Below are positions 19,230 to 28,634 of a DNA stretch of 64,000 nt, piece after piece (within the stretch, counting starts at the first letter, position 1; each line of letters starts with the position of its first letter). Made by a program: the position numbers and the translations under genes. Origin of the DNA: a bacterium (GTDB lineage: Bacteria; Pseudomonadota; Alphaproteobacteria; Rhizobiales; Aestuariivirgaceae); NCBI GenBank assembly GCA_022842165.1, contig JALHQC010000013.1:1-64000 (forward strand), read 5' to 3'. The notes under the pieces are model-generated. The model saw only the letters and a program-made list of their open reading frames with translations. It made no database searches and had not been told where the DNA came from.

Positions 19230-19774
19230 TTTATACTCCACTAGATTACAGCACCTGGCTCATACTCAACCGCGCTCTGTGCGCTGTCTTCCGTGAACCA
19301 TGGCCCGAGATTAGGCGGGACCCTTTAATGGCAAGTAAATCCGGCCACTAAAGGTCTTACTTGATAATCGACATGGAGATCTTGGTTTACAATTCGTTGA
19401 TTCACTTCAAAGGTTTCGAACTAAACTGGTATAATCTGGTAAATAAAGAGTTTCACGATGAAGTTATACTTGAAAATACTACGAACTGTTCAAAGTCACA
19501 CATGGTAGGCAGGCCACAAGCTCTAGCTGCGTGTGAAGACTTTCGGCAGTAACGTCACGGCATGACTGTCTGCATCTGGGTGTTCTATTGCCGCCACCGC
19601 CTTGACTACATCAGGACTTCTTACCTGCACCAGCTTCAACATCCGACGTCAGGTCGCTGGAATGATTTCTGTTGGACCGGCTTAAGGGAACATTCACCAT
19701 TGCTGCGTCAAATTGCATGGAAGTAAAGCCTGATGCCAGCGTCTCGGCAGTCCTCTTTCGGAGTTGATGACCCC
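19230..19774. other. Long intergenic region upstream of the pilins, with AT-rich island
   Basis: This 545-base stretch separates the divergent pilin and secretin-N-like genes. The part from about 19320 to 19500 is far richer in A and T than the surrounding genome (runs such as ggtaaataaagagtttcac). It holds only a 63-codon open frame with no recognisable motif or ribosome site, so I read it as regulatory DNA containing the pilin promoter. I could not match CtrA, sigma-54 or EcfG consensus sites in it. Confidence 0.6.
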
Positions 19775-20281
19775 ATGATCCTCGTTTCCATGCTGCGTGC
19801 GGCTGCCGCGCTTTCATCCTTGGCGCTCATCGGCGCTGTGTCCACCGCTCAGGCCGGAGAAGCGATCACCGTTTTCACCGATCACTCGCGCATTCTCAGC
19901 GTGGACCGTTCGCCCGGTACTGTAGTTGTCGGCAATCCTAGCATCGCCGACGTGACGATTCAGGGGAATCAGGTCTTTCTTCACGCGCGCTCTTATGGAT
20001 CGACCAACGTCATCATCATGGACGAAGCCGGCAATGAACTCGCCAGTTATGATGTGACGGTTCAGACCGGCGGCGGTGACAACGTGTTCGTATTCAAGGC
20101 CGGGGCAATCAAGCAGACTTATCTCTGCGCACCTGATTGCGAGTCGATCCTTCACGTTGGCGACGAAAAGGACTACTTCAAGGAGCTGGCCTCGCAGCAG
20201 AAGTCCAAGGTCAGCATAGCGCTTGGCCAGAAGTCGGGTGAAAGCCAAGGCAGCAACAGCGAGTCCTCACCCGCGCAATAG
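19775..20281 (+). CDS. Secretin N-terminal-domain protein, CpaC-like, without secretin domain
   Basis: Predicted periplasmic protein of 168 residues. A signal peptide (LRAAAALSSLALIGAVSTAQA) is followed by the pilus-assembly N-terminal domain also found at the start of CpaC (AITVFTDHSRILSVDRSPGTVVVGNPSIADVTIQGNQVFLHARSYGSTNVIIMD). Instead of BON and secretin domains it ends in an unusual tail with a Cys pair (LCAPDCESILHVGDEKDYF) and a Ser/Gln-rich end. The start at 19775 gives a proper signal peptide; ATG at 19733 is in frame but adds a polar leader. It probably works with the Tad secretin. Confidence 0.8.
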   Translation: MILVSMLRAAAALSSLALIGAVSTAQAGEAITVFTDHSRILSVDRSPGTVVVGNPSIADVTIQGNQVFLHARSYGSTNVIIMDEAGNELASYDVTVQTGGGDNVFVFKAGAIKQTYLCAPDCESILHVGDEKDYFKELASQQKSKVSIALGQKSGESQGSNSESSPAQ

Positions 20282-20309
20282 GTCCTTGCACAGGAATACA
20301 GGTTTTATG

Positions 20310-20334
20310 AGCCCCGGCGTACCCGGGGCTTTTT
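20310..20334 (+). terminator. Rho-independent terminator after the secretin-N-like gene
   Basis: AGCCCCGG and CCGGGGCT form an 8-base stem around a short loop, followed by TTTTCCGTTT, 28 bases past the stop codon. Confidence 0.85.
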
Positions 20335-20478
20335 CCGTTTCTGATTGCGTGCCAGGTGCGAAACGAAAAATTGAGTCATTTCCTTCACTAAAGCGAAATC
20401 CAGATTGACTACGATTGAACTCAAATCGGGATAACCCCGCTTGATGCAGGATATGGCTCTCAGGGACGGGAAGCACTC

Positions 20479-21051
20479 ATGAAGACTGAAAGCAAGTCTT
20501 GGCTGAAGAGAAGGTTTTTCAGTTATCGCCACTCCGAAAAGGGTGCGACGGCCGTCGAATTCGCGCTTGTGGCCGGACCCTTCTTCTATGTGCTCGGCTG
20601 TATCTGTGAAACCGGCCTCATGCTGTTTACCGAATATGTCATTCAGAATTCGGTCCAGGAAGCCGCCCGGATGGTGCGCACCGGTCAGGTTACGGCGGGC
20701 GATGGAAGCATTCTGATGTCCGCATCAGATTTCAAGGACAAGATTTGCGAAGAAGTCGGGATCATCATTGATTGCGATGGCGCGGTGAGCGTCTATGTCA
20801 ACAACGCCACCACTTTCAACACGCTGACGGCGGCCATCGCCGATCCCCTGACAGTCGGCAAGAAGCCCGACGGCACGGCCTACACCACCGTTTTCCTACC
20901 GGGCGCCGAACTGCGCGCCGCCACCGTGATTGCCACATACGACTGGGACTTCGCGTTCCCCTTCATGGATTTCCTCGGCAACATCGGTGATGGCAGCGAA
21001 CGCCGGCTCTATGGCCTTGCCATTTTCCGCAACGAACCTTTTGGGACGTGA
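20479..21051 (+). CDS. tadE: TadE-family minor pilin
   Basis: Pseudopilin of the Tad system, 190 residues. After a short basic leader the TadE motif reads EKGATAVEFALVAGPFFYVLGCICETGLMLF, with a CpaA-type cleavage site after Gly and one hydrophobic helix. The rest is an extracytoplasmic domain. The next gene starts in the stop codon (TGATG), so the two minor pilins are translationally coupled and are probably made in equal amount. Confidence 0.88.
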   Translation: MKTESKSWLKRRFFSYRHSEKGATAVEFALVAGPFFYVLGCICETGLMLFTEYVIQNSVQEAARMVRTGQVTAGDGSILMSASDFKDKICEEVGIIIDCDGAVSVYVNNATTFNTLTAAIADPLTVGKKPDGTAYTTVFLPGAELRAATVIATYDWDFAFPFMDFLGNIGDGSERRLYGLAIFRNEPFGT

Positions 21052-21611
21052 TGACCATGATCAGAAGTCTTGCACGCCTGCGCAAGGACCAGTCCGGCGT
21101 TGCCGCATTGGAAATTGCCTTCATCATGCCGTTCCTGCTCTTTCTCTATTTCGGGCTCGTTGATCTCACGGCGATGATCTCCCTGAACCGCAAGGTGACC
21201 TATGCATCGAGCGTCGTGGCCGATCTCGTGACGCAAAACGACGCCACCGTGACGAGTGCCAACATCGACGATTACTTCCTCGCAGCAGGCCTCGTCATGA
21301 AGCCTACTCCGATGACAAACATCCGGGTTGAGGTTTATCAGTATCGGAACGTCGCCGGCACCATCACCAACCAGTGGCGGCGGAAGTCGGCAACCGGCGG
21401 GAACTGCACCGCCCCGAACACCGCCGGCATGGCCAATCTGATGACCGACGGAAACGACCTCATCGTTGCCGTGCTGTGCACGCAATATACCCCCTACATC
21501 GCGACATTCCTCGGTCAGCACGTCCTTGGCGCCACGTCCTTCACCATGAACGAGCAGATCGCACTCCGCCCGCGCCAGTCCGCCACGCTGACCTGCACGG
21601 GCTGCACCTGA
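21051..21611 (+). CDS. TadE/TadF-family minor pilin
   Basis: Second pseudopilin, 186 residues, with the motif KDQSGVAALEIAFIMPFLLFLYFGLVDLTAMI: a basic start, Gly cleavage site, Glu at +5 and a hydrophobic helix. The C-terminus ends in a Cys pair (TCTGCT), plausibly a disulfide. ATG at 21051 shares its A with the stop codon of the previous gene; a GTG one codon earlier is in frame. A stem-loop terminator follows. Confidence 0.87.
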   Translation: MTMIRSLARLRKDQSGVAALEIAFIMPFLLFLYFGLVDLTAMISLNRKVTYASSVVADLVTQNDATVTSANIDDYFLAAGLVMKPTPMTNIRVEVYQYRNVAGTITNQWRRKSATGGNCTAPNTAGMANLMTDGNDLIVAVLCTQYTPYIATFLGQHVLGATSFTMNEQIALRPRQSATLTCTGCT

Positions 21612-21639
21612 CCCTCTGATCACTGCAGCAATTCTCCGG

Positions 21640-21675
21640 GCCGGTACGCGAAAGCGCCGCCGGCCTTTCGCTTTA
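21640..21675 (+). terminator. Probable terminator after the tadE-type gene pair
   Basis: GGCCGG and CCGGCC form a stem with an inner GCG/CGC pair, followed by TTTCGCTTT. The T-run is interrupted, so strength is uncertain. Confidence 0.6.
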
Positions 21676-21731
21676 TGCAGTGGTGTTTGGGCATACTGTG
21701 GGTTATCTCCCGAAAGCTGGGAGCGCCCGTT

Positions 21732-22574
21732 TTGGATACTGTCGTTTTTCTTGCCGTGCTTCTTGCCGCGGTCATGCATGCCGGCTGGAATGTTCTGGTC
21801 AAGCTCCGGCTCGACCGGTTTCTGTCGCTGTTCCTCATCAACACCTTCATGGGCGTCATGGGTCTGGCAATGTTGGCGGTGTTTCCATGGCCCGCCATGG
21901 CCAGCCTTCCGCATGTCTTTACCTCCGGCCTCCTTCACCTCGGCTATAATCTGTTCCTGGTCAGAAGTTATCGAACCGGCGATCTAAGCCAGGTCTATCC
22001 CATCGCGCGCGGTGCTGCGCCGCTGCTGACGCTGCTGGTCACCTGGTTTGCCGTTCACGAGGAAATCAGCCTCAACGGGGCGGTAGGAATTGCCATTCTC
22101 GTGGGCGGAATCTGGCTGGTGAGCCTCTCTGGCAAGGGCAAGCTCCGGCTCGACAGCATGACGCTGTTTTTCGCGTTGGGAACCTCGGTCTTCATAGCGG
22201 CCTATACGGTGGTCGATGGTCTGGGCGGCCGCGCTTCCGGCTCGCCGTCTGGCTATGCTGCCCTGCTGTTCGTGCTCGATGCCCTGTTTCTCGGGATCAT
22301 CGCTTTTGCGACACGGGGCGGCGCCATCATTCCCGCGGTGGCCCCCTACTGGAAGTCGGGCCTGGCCGGCGCAGCGCTGTCCTGCGGGGCCTACTGGATT
22401 GCCATCTGGGCCATGACCAAGGCGCCCATCGCCGCAGTGGCGGCCCTGCGCGAGACCAGCATTTTCATTGTTGTGCTGCTGTCGATGCGCGTGCTGAAAG
22501 AAAGCGTGACGACCGTCCGCATCGGCGGTGCTTTGCTCATCGTGGCGGGCGCCGTGCTGCTGCGAATGGCTTGA
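21732..22574 (+). CDS. EamA/DMT-family transporter
   Basis: Inner-membrane transporter of the drug/metabolite superfamily with about ten membrane segments in two EamA repeats. The second repeat starts near LFFALGTSVFIAAYTVVDG and ends RIGGALLIVAGAVLLRM. The start is uncertain: TTG at 21732 has GGGAG eight bases upstream and gives a natural N-terminus (LDTVVFLAVLLAAVMHAGWNVLVK); ATG at 21675 lies inside the terminator region and has no ribosome site. The substrate cannot be read from sequence. It is not obviously linked to the pilus genes. Confidence 0.82.
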   Translation: MDTVVFLAVLLAAVMHAGWNVLVKLRLDRFLSLFLINTFMGVMGLAMLAVFPWPAMASLPHVFTSGLLHLGYNLFLVRSYRTGDLSQVYPIARGAAPLLTLLVTWFAVHEEISLNGAVGIAILVGGIWLVSLSGKGKLRLDSMTLFFALGTSVFIAAYTVVDGLGGRASGSPSGYAALLFVLDALFLGIIAFATRGGAIIPAVAPYWKSGLAGAALSCGAYWIAIWAMTKAPIAAVAALRETSIFIVVLLSMRVLKESVTTVRIGGALLIVAGAVLLRMA

Positions 22575-22587
22575 AACGCATCTGGAA

Positions 22588-22618
22588 ACAGCCGGCGATT
22601 GTGTTAGCATCCGGCTGT
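22588..22618. other. Inverted repeat between transporter and cyclase genes
   Basis: ACAGCCGG and CCGGCTGT form a perfect 8-base stem with a 15-base loop. There is no T-run, so it may be a weak terminator or an mRNA-stabilising hairpin ahead of the cyclase gene. Confidence 0.45.
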
Positions 22619-22640
22619 CCACCCCCGACAGGAGAGGCTC

Positions 22641-23450
22641 ATGTGCCACCATTGCGTCGTTGAAAGCGTCAAACAGAGAATGCTCGACCGCCGGAGCCTG
22701 TTTCGTGGAGCGGCCGGCGCCGCTGCTGCCCTTACCACGGTGGCGGCAACTCCCGCCCGCGCCGCCGAAGCGGGCTACCACGACATGACGCATGAATTGC
22801 ACCCCGATTTTCCGACCTACTTCGGCGCCCAGCAGCTGTTCATGGACCAGAAGTTCAACTACGCCGAACACAAGTTCAACCTGTTCGAAATCCGGATCAA
22901 CGAGCACACTGGCACCCATATGGATGCACCGCTGCATTTCTCCGCTGACGGCATGAGCGTCGCGGAAATCCCCATCGACAAGCTGATTGTGCCGCTTGCG
23001 GTGATCGACATCCGCGAAAAGGCCACTGCAAGTGCCGATGCGCAGGTGACGCCGGACGACATCAAGGCCTATGTCACCGCAAATGGCCCCCTTCCCAAGG
23101 GCTGCTGCGTCGCCATGAACTCGGGCTGGGATGCCCATGTCGCCTCCGCCAAGTACCGCAATGCCGATGATGCGAAGGTGATGCACTTCCCCGGATTTCA
23201 CGTCGAAGCCGCCAAGATGTTGATCGAGGACGGCAACGCCGTGGGAATAGCGGTCGATACACTGTCGCTGGACTTTGGCTCATCCCCCGATTTTGCCACG
23301 CACTACGAATGGCTGCCGTCTGGCCGCTGGGGCCTCGAATGCATTGCCAATCTCTCCGCTCTGCCAACCAAGGGCGCCACGCTGATTGTGGGAGCGCCCA
23401 AGATTCGCGGCGGCACCGGCGGACCGGCCCGCGTCTTCGCAATGGGCTAA
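22641..23450 (+). CDS. Cyclase-family (kynurenine formamidase-like) hydrolase, Tat-exported
   Basis: Predicted periplasmic metal-dependent hydrolase of the cyclase superfamily, 269 residues. The N-terminus has a twin-arginine signal (DRRSLFRGAAGAAAALTTVAATPARA), and the metal-binding signature HTGTHMDAPLHF is intact near residue 90. The C-terminal core TLSLDFGSSPDFATHYEWLPSGRWGLECI is also typical. AGGAGAGG lies upstream of the ATG. The substrate is unknown; relatives hydrolyse N-formylkynurenine or similar amides and esters. Confidence 0.85.
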   Translation: MCHHCVVESVKQRMLDRRSLFRGAAGAAAALTTVAATPARAAEAGYHDMTHELHPDFPTYFGAQQLFMDQKFNYAEHKFNLFEIRINEHTGTHMDAPLHFSADGMSVAEIPIDKLIVPLAVIDIREKATASADAQVTPDDIKAYVTANGPLPKGCCVAMNSGWDAHVASAKYRNADDAKVMHFPGFHVEAAKMLIEDGNAVGIAVDTLSLDFGSSPDFATHYEWLPSGRWGLECIANLSALPTKGATLIVGAPKIRGGTGGPARVFAMG

Positions 23451-23471
23451 CTCCTGGAAGCGCCTGTGAAG

Positions 23472-24428
23472 TCAGGCACTTCCGATCAGGATGCCGGTGA
23501 CGAAGACGATAAACCCGCCCACGGCGATCTGGAACGCCGCCTTCAGGAACGGCGTGTCCATGTATTTGTAGCGGATCCACGAGATCGCCCAGAGCTCGAC
23601 GAACACGACGGCAATGGCGATCCACGTGGCGATCTGGAAGTCGGGGATGAGATAGGGCAGCGTATGCCCGAGCCCGCCTACCGCCGTCATGATGCCAGCC
23701 GCAGTGCCGCGGATCAGCGGGTGCCCCCGGCCGGTGAGCTGCCCATCGTCGGAGAGCCCCTCCGCAAGCCCCATGGAAATGCCCGCGCCGATCGAGGCCG
23801 CGGTACCGACCAGGAATGTCTCCCAGGTGTTTCCCGTCGCGAAGGCTGCGGCGAACAACGGTGCGAGCGTCGAGACCGAGCCATCCATCAGGCCAACGAG
23901 GCCGGGCTGGATCACCTGCAGCAGGAACAGCCGGCGCTTGGCTTCACCCTCCTCGATCTTGGCATCGGCCGTGACGTGCTGGAAGCCGAGTTTCACGGCA
24001 AGCGATTCATGGCCTTTCTCCGCCTCGGCGAGGTCGAGCAGCAGCTTCTTCAACTGCGGATCCTGCGTGCGCTCGGCTGATTGCTTGTAGAAGCGGTAAT
24101 TCTCAAGCTCGATCACCTCGGCGCGCTGCCGCATCTCCTCGATGTTCATCTTGCCAATGGTCCAGGCGGGCTTGTGCTTCACGAAGCCGTTGATGTCGCT
24201 GCGCCGGATCAGCGGAATGAAGTCGCCGAATTTCTTCTGGTAAAGATCGGTCAGCCAGCGGCGGTGTTCATGTTCCTCTTCCGCCATTTCCATGAATACT
24301 TTTGCGGAAGCCGGATATGTCTCCATCAGGGCATTGGCAAAACCGGCATAGGCGCGCGCGTCATCATCCTCGCTGGAGATCGCCAGCGCCAGGATTTCCT
24401 GTTCGGTCAGCTCGGAAAAGGTCTTCAA
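23472..24428 (-). CDS. mbfA: Membrane-bound ferritin MbfA (rubrerythrin domain plus VIT1-like domain)
   Basis: Iron-handling inner-membrane protein of 318 residues. The N-terminal ferritin-like domain (about 1-150) carries the di-iron ligand motifs EDDDARAYAGF, EEEHEHRRW and EAEKGHESL; the C-terminal part (about 165-318) is a Ccc1/VIT1-type transporter with PGLVGLMDGSVSTLAPLFAAAF and four to five membrane segments. The family exports iron in rhizobia and protects from iron and peroxide stress. A perfect Irr-type palindrome lies 36 bases upstream of the start codon, which fits known Irr repression of mbfA in low iron. Confidence 0.92.
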   Translation of the reverse strand: MKTFSELTEQEILALAISSEDDDARAYAGFANALMETYPASAKVFMEMAEEEHEHRRWLTDLYQKKFGDFIPLIRRSDINGFVKHKPAWTIGKMNIEEMRQRAEVIELENYRFYKQSAERTQDPQLKKLLLDLAEAEKGHESLAVKLGFQHVTADAKIEEGEAKRRLFLLQVIQPGLVGLMDGSVSTLAPLFAAAFATGNTWETFLVGTAASIGAGISMGLAEGLSDDGQLTGRGHPLIRGTAAGIMTAVGGLGHTLPYLIPDFQIATWIAIAVVFVELWAISWIRYKYMDTPFLKAAFQIAVGGFIVFVTGILIGSA

Positions 24429-24463
24429 GATCGATTGCGCTCACATCTGACTGGCTTGAAATC

Positions 24464-24478
24464 TTAGAATTATTCTAA
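24464..24478 (-). promoter_or_regulatory. ICE/Irr-box palindrome upstream of mbfA
   Basis: TTAGAA and TTCTAA form a perfect 6-base inverted repeat with a 3-base centre (TTA), matching the iron control element TTTAGAA-N3-TTCTAAA recognised by the haem-responsive regulator Irr. It is the only such site noticed and lies just upstream of mbfA, a known Irr target. Confidence 0.82.
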
Positions 24479-24568
24479 TCTATGGTCCAGTTCTCCCTTC
24501 GGATCACCTACAACCTGGCCTTAACCCAATTGTCGCAGGATGCCGCCCGAACCGGGATGCCCTGAGCC

Positions 24569-25687
24569 ATGAGTTTTGCCACCTACGACAGCCTTCCGCA
24601 GCGATTTGCCGCCGAGGCCGGATGGCGTTTGCGCTGCATCCTGCAGGCGGTCATTCAGGGCTTTCGCAGCCACAGCGCGCTCTATACGCTCGCGCTTGGC
24701 ACCTATGCCGCGGGCTTCGTGCAGAGCCTGTGGCTGGGCGTGCCCTTGTCCCTCAGCCTCGTCGGGATGGTCAGCGGCACCACCTTCGTTTGCCTTCTGC
24801 TGATCCTCTATCTCTGGCTGTTCTTGGAGTTCATCCGCGCCTGCTGGACCGGATATGCCACCGGCATGCCCGCGGCCTTCGCGGCGATGAAGCTGCGCGT
24901 ACTCGACAACATCCTGGCGCCGTCGCGCGTCTCCAATACGTTTCATGCCTTCGTGGCCAATGGCGTGTTCTTCGTCGGGTTCATGACCATCAAGAAGAAC
25001 ATTCCCGATGCCGTGCCGTTCCAGTGGGACGAGGCCTTCATGGAACTGGACCGGATTTTGCATTTCGGCGTGCTGCCGCACGAGATCCTCGCACCATTGT
25101 TCAATGTTCCGGCCATTACATTCGGTGTGAACGTCGTCTATAACCTGTGGTTCCTGGTGCTGACCGGCTTCTTCTTCTGGCAGGGGTTCCGGAAAGACGA
25201 CACGCCGCTCCGCCAGCGCTATCTCCTCTCCTATCTGCTGACCTGGGCGGTCGGCACCTGCATTCTTGGAACAATCTTCTCCTCTGCCGGACCCTGTTTC
25301 TATGGCTTCGTCGCCCAGGGAACGAACCCCTATGATGGCCTGATGCGCTACCTGGCGGACGCCAATGCCGTTTACCCGGTCTGGGCGGTGCCGACGCAGG
25401 CAACGCTGTGGCAGAGCCACCTTGCAGGCTTTGGCGACATTGAGGGCGTATCCGCCATGCCATCGATGCACGTGGCGACGACGATCCTCTTCATCCTCTG
25501 CGCCAGGGCTTCGGGCAAACGCTGGCTCCTGCGGCTCTCGGTGCTCTTTGCGGTCCTGATTTTCCTCGGTTCCATCCTGCTGGGCTGGCACTACGCAATC
25601 GATGGTTATGCTGGCGCACTGATCGCGCTGGGTTGCTGGAAGATCATCGGCTGGTGGCAGTCCTCCCGCGGGACGGCGGCAGCATGA
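24569..25687 (+). CDS. PAP2-superfamily membrane phosphatase/phosphotransferase, first copy
   Basis: Polytopic inner-membrane protein of 372 residues of the PAP2 (inositolphosphotransferase/Aur1-like) group. The conserved motifs [11 protein letters not shown] and [12 protein letters not shown] hold the catalytic His residues. N-terminal hydrophobic segments occupy about 40-110, and a block at 170-270 (PFQWDEAFMELDR, then GTCILGTIFSSAGPCFYG) is shared almost word for word with the next gene. It overlaps that gene by an ATGA junction. The lipid or polyprenyl phosphate substrate is unknown. Confidence 0.87.
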   Translation: MSFATYDSLPQRFAAEAGWRLRCILQAVIQGFRSHSALYTLALGTYAAGFVQSLWLGVPLSLSLVGMVSGTTFVCLLLILYLWLFLEFIRACWTGYATGMPAAFAAMKLRVLDNILAPSRVSNTFHAFVANGVFFVGFMTIKKNIPDAVPFQWDEAFMELDRILHFGVLPHEILAPLFNVPAITFGVNVVYNLWFLVLTGFFFWQGFRKDDTPLRQRYLLSYLLTWAVGTCILGTIFSSAGPCFYGFVAQGTNPYDGLMRYLADANAVYPVWAVPTQATLWQSHLAGFGDIEGVSAMPSMHVATTILFILCARASGKRWLLRLSVLFAVLIFLGSILLGWHYAIDGYAGALIALGCWKIIGWWQSSRGTAAA

Positions 25688-26772
25688 GCCTTGCCCATGC
25701 CACTGCTGCGCCGGGGCGGATCGGCGAAACCCTCGCGGCGATCCGCAGCGGCATCCGCACCCATGCCCTGCTCTATGCTTTCGCGCTCTTCGTGGTGACG
25801 GCCGCCGTGCTCGAGTCGCAACTGCTCGGCATCCCGCTCGACCTTCAGATGGTGATGCTGTTTTCAGGCCCGGTCCTGCTGGTGCTGGCCGTCATGATCA
25901 TGATCGGCCTGGCGCAGGAAACCGTGAGGCTGGCACGCATCGGACACACGGGAAGCCTCGCTGCCGCATTGGGCGTGAAGCTTCGCGACGACTATCTGAC
26001 ACCCATCCGCATCTCCAACGGCATTCATGCCGTCATCTTCATGACGGCCTATATGGTGGGTTACACCTTCATCAAGCGCGCCATTCCCTCCGCAGTTCCC
26101 TTTTCGTGGGACGAGACCTTCATGGCGATGGACCAGGCCCTGCACTTCGGCACGCATCCCTTCGAATGGCTGGCGCCGCTCCTGAACCACTCCTGGATCA
26201 CCTTCGCGCTCAACGTGAATTACAATGCGTGGTTCTTCGTCATGTTCATCTGCTGGTTCTGGCAGGGCTTCGCAAAGGACGACACTGAACTGCGCCAGCG
26301 TTTCCTGCTGGGCTTCACGCTCACATGGTTCCTTGGCACCTGCGTGCTGGGCACGATCTTCTCCTCCGTCGGCCCCTGCTTCTATGGACGCCTGCTGCCG
26401 GGGCCCGACCCCTACGTGCCGCTGATGGGCTGGCTCGCCGCCGCATCCGCCGACTATCCGATCTGGTCGCTCGGCATCATGGATGCATTGTGGAAGACCT
26501 ACGAGACGGGCGATGGCGTGGTGAACGGCATTTCCGCCATGCCCTCGATGCATGTGGGAACGTCCGTGCTGTTCGCGCTTCTGGGCTTTGCCTCCGGCAA
26601 GCGCTGGGTGGGCTGGCTGCTGGCAGGCTTCGCCACGCTCATCATGATCGGCTCGGTGCATCTCGCCTGGCACTATGCGATCGACGGCTATGCCGGAGCC
26701 CTCGTCGCCGTCTTCGGCTGGTGGGCGGCAGGCAGGATGGTGAAGTGGGACCGGAAGCTCCGCAGTGCCTAG
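25684..26772 (+). CDS. PAP2-superfamily membrane phosphatase/phosphotransferase, second copy
   Basis: Paralogue of the preceding gene, 362 residues. It has the same architecture and motifs ([23 protein letters not shown]), and the middle block [18 protein letters not shown] through [18 protein letters not shown] aligns without gaps. The ATG at 25684 overlaps the upstream stop codon; an in-frame ATG at 25633 lies within the first gene. It converges on lepA, which it overlaps by 4 bases. It arose by tandem duplication; the amino-terminal parts have diverged much more than the catalytic halves. Confidence 0.87.
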   Translation: MSLAHATAAPGRIGETLAAIRSGIRTHALLYAFALFVVTAAVLESQLLGIPLDLQMVMLFSGPVLLVLAVMIMIGLAQETVRLARIGHTGSLAAALGVKLRDDYLTPIRISNGIHAVIFMTAYMVGYTFIKRAIPSAVPFSWDETFMAMDQALHFGTHPFEWLAPLLNHSWITFALNVNYNAWFFVMFICWFWQGFAKDDTELRQRFLLGFTLTWFLGTCVLGTIFSSVGPCFYGRLLPGPDPYVPLMGWLAAASADYPIWSLGIMDALWKTYETGDGVVNGISAMPSMHVGTSVLFALLGFASGKRWVGWLLAGFATLIMIGSVHLAWHYAIDGYAGALVAVFGWWAAGRMVKWDRKLRSA

Positions 26773-28571
26773 TTCTCGTCCATCTTCAGCGCTGAAATGA
26801 AGGCTTCCTGCGGGATTTCGACCTTGCCGAACTGCCGCATCTTCTTCTTGCCTTCCTTCTGCTTGTCCAGAAGCTTGCGCTTGCGGCTGATGTCGCCGCC
26901 GTAGCACTTGGCAGTCACGTCCTTCCGCATCGCAGAGAGCGTTTCGCGCGCTACGATCTTGCCGCCGATCGCCGCCTGGATCGGGATCTGGAACATGTGG
27001 CGCGGGATCAGCTCTTTCAGCTTCTCGCACATCACGCGGCCGCGCTGCTCGGCGCGGCCCTTGTGGACGACCATGGCCAGCGCATCGACCGGCTCGGCAT
27101 TGACGAGGATGGCGAGGCGCACGAGATCGCCCTCCTCGTAACCGATCATCTTGTAGTCGAACGAGGCATAACCGCGCGACACCGACTTGAGACGGTCGTA
27201 GAAATCGAACACCACTTCATTGAGCGGAATGTCATAGACAACCATGGCGCGCGAGCCCGCATAGGTGAGCTGCTTCTGGCGTCCGCGGCGATCCTCGCAG
27301 AGCTTGAGGATCGAGCCGAGGTAATCGTCGGGGACAAGGATCGTCGCCTCGATCCAGGGCTCCTCGATCGACAGGATCAGCGTCTGGTCGGGGAGATCGA
27401 CAGGGTTGTGAAGCTCGATCTGGTTGCCGTCGCGCAGGTTCACCTTGTAGATGACGGAGGGCGCGGTCGTGATGATGTCGACGTTAAATTCGCGTTCGAT
27501 CCGCTCACGGATGATTTCGAGATGCAGCAGCCCGAGGAAGCCGCAGCGGAAGCCGAAGCCCAGCGCGGCAGAGGTTTCCATCTCATAGGAGAAGCTTGCA
27601 TCGTTGAGGCGGAGCTTGCCCATCGCATCGCGCAAGTCCTCGAAGCGGGCGGCATCGACGGGGAAGAAACCCGCGAAGACGACGGACTGGGCGGGCCGGA
27701 AGCCGGGCAGCGGAGTGACGGCCACCGCGCGGTCGTCAACCACCGTATCGCCGACGCGCGTATCCGCCACCTGCTTGATGGACGCCGTGAAGAAGCCGAT
27801 CTCGCCGGGGCCGAGTTCGTCGATCATTTCCTTCTTGGGCCGCGAGACGCCGATGCGCTCCAGCGTGTAGATGGCGTTCGTCGAAACGAGCTTCACCCGC
27901 ATGCCCTTCTTCATCACGCCGTCGATGATGCGTACGAGGACGACGACGCCGAGGTAAGTGTCGTACCAGCTATCGACCAGCAGCGCCTTGAGCGGCGCGT
28001 TGCGGTCGCCCTTCGGCGCGGGTAGGCGGTGGACGATCGCTTCGAGAACGTCCGGCACGCCCACTCCTGTCTTGGCCGAAATCGGGATCGCGTCGGACGC
28101 ATCGATGCCGATCACGTCTTCGATCTGCTGGCGGATGCGCTCCGGCTCGGCAGCGGGCAGGTCGACCTTGTTGAGGACGGGCACGATCTCGTGGTTGTTG
28201 TTGATCGCCTGATAGACGTTGGCGAGCGTCTGGGCCTCGACCCCCTGTGAGGCATCGACGACCAGCAGCGAGCCTTCGCAGGCGGCCAGCGAGCGCGAGA
28301 CTTCATAGGCGAAATCGACGTGGCCTGGCGTATCGATGAGGTTCAGGACGTATTTCTCGCCGTTCTGCGCCGTATAGTCGAGGCGGACGGTATTGGCCTT
28401 GATGGTGATGCCGCGTTCGCGCTCGAGGTCCATCGAGTCGAGGATCTGGCTCACCATCTCGCGGTCCGAAACGGCGCCGCAGAGCTGGATCAGCCGGTCG
28501 GCCAGCGTCGACTTGCCGTGGTCGATGTGGGCGATGATGGAGAAATTGCGGATGTGAGCGGTGTCAATCAT
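26769..28571 (-). CDS. lepA: Elongation factor 4 (LepA) GTPase
   Basis: Ribosome-associated GTPase that back-translocates or remodels stalled elongating ribosomes. G motifs are intact: AHIDHGKST (G1), the region around [11 protein letters not shown] (G2), DTPGHVDF (G3), NKVDLP (G4). The LepA-specific C-terminal domain is present, ending with [22 protein letters not shown] at 28571 gives 600 residues, the family length; ATG at 28592 is in frame and adds seven residues, and neither has a strong ribosome site. Confidence 0.95.
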   Translation of the reverse strand: MIDTAHIRNFSIIAHIDHGKSTLADRLIQLCGAVSDREMVSQILDSMDLERERGITIKANTVRLDYTAQNGEKYVLNLIDTPGHVDFAYEVSRSLAACEGSLLVVDASQGVEAQTLANVYQAINNNHEIVPVLNKVDLPAAEPERIRQQIEDVIGIDASDAIPISAKTGVGVPDVLEAIVHRLPAPKGDRNAPLKALLVDSWYDTYLGVVVLVRIIDGVMKKGMRVKLVSTNAIYTLERIGVSRPKKEMIDELGPGEIGFFTASIKQVADTRVGDTVVDDRAVAVTPLPGFRPAQSVVFAGFFPVDAARFEDLRDAMGKLRLNDASFSYEMETSAALGFGFRCGFLGLLHLEIIRERIEREFNVDIITTAPSVIYKVNLRDGNQIELHNPVDLPDQTLILSIEEPWIEATILVPDDYLGSILKLCEDRRGRQKQLTYAGSRAMVVYDIPLNEVVFDFYDRLKSVSRGYASFDYKMIGYEEGDLVRLAILVNAEPVDALAMVVHKGRAEQRGRVMCEKLKELIPRHMFQIPIQAAIGGKIVARETLSAMRKDVTAKCYGGDISRKRKLLDKQKEGKKKMRQFGKVEIPQEAFISALKMDEN

Positions 28572-28634
28572 GATTGCGGCGGTGTTTGGCATTCGTTCCG
28601 GGTGAGGTCAAGCCTTGTGGGGGCGCAGCCCGTT

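Noticed and set aside
19361-19552. A 63-codon frame in the AT-rich island upstream of the pilins.
   Set aside because: No ribosome site, no recognisable motif, and base composition unlike a coding region; better read as regulatory DNA.
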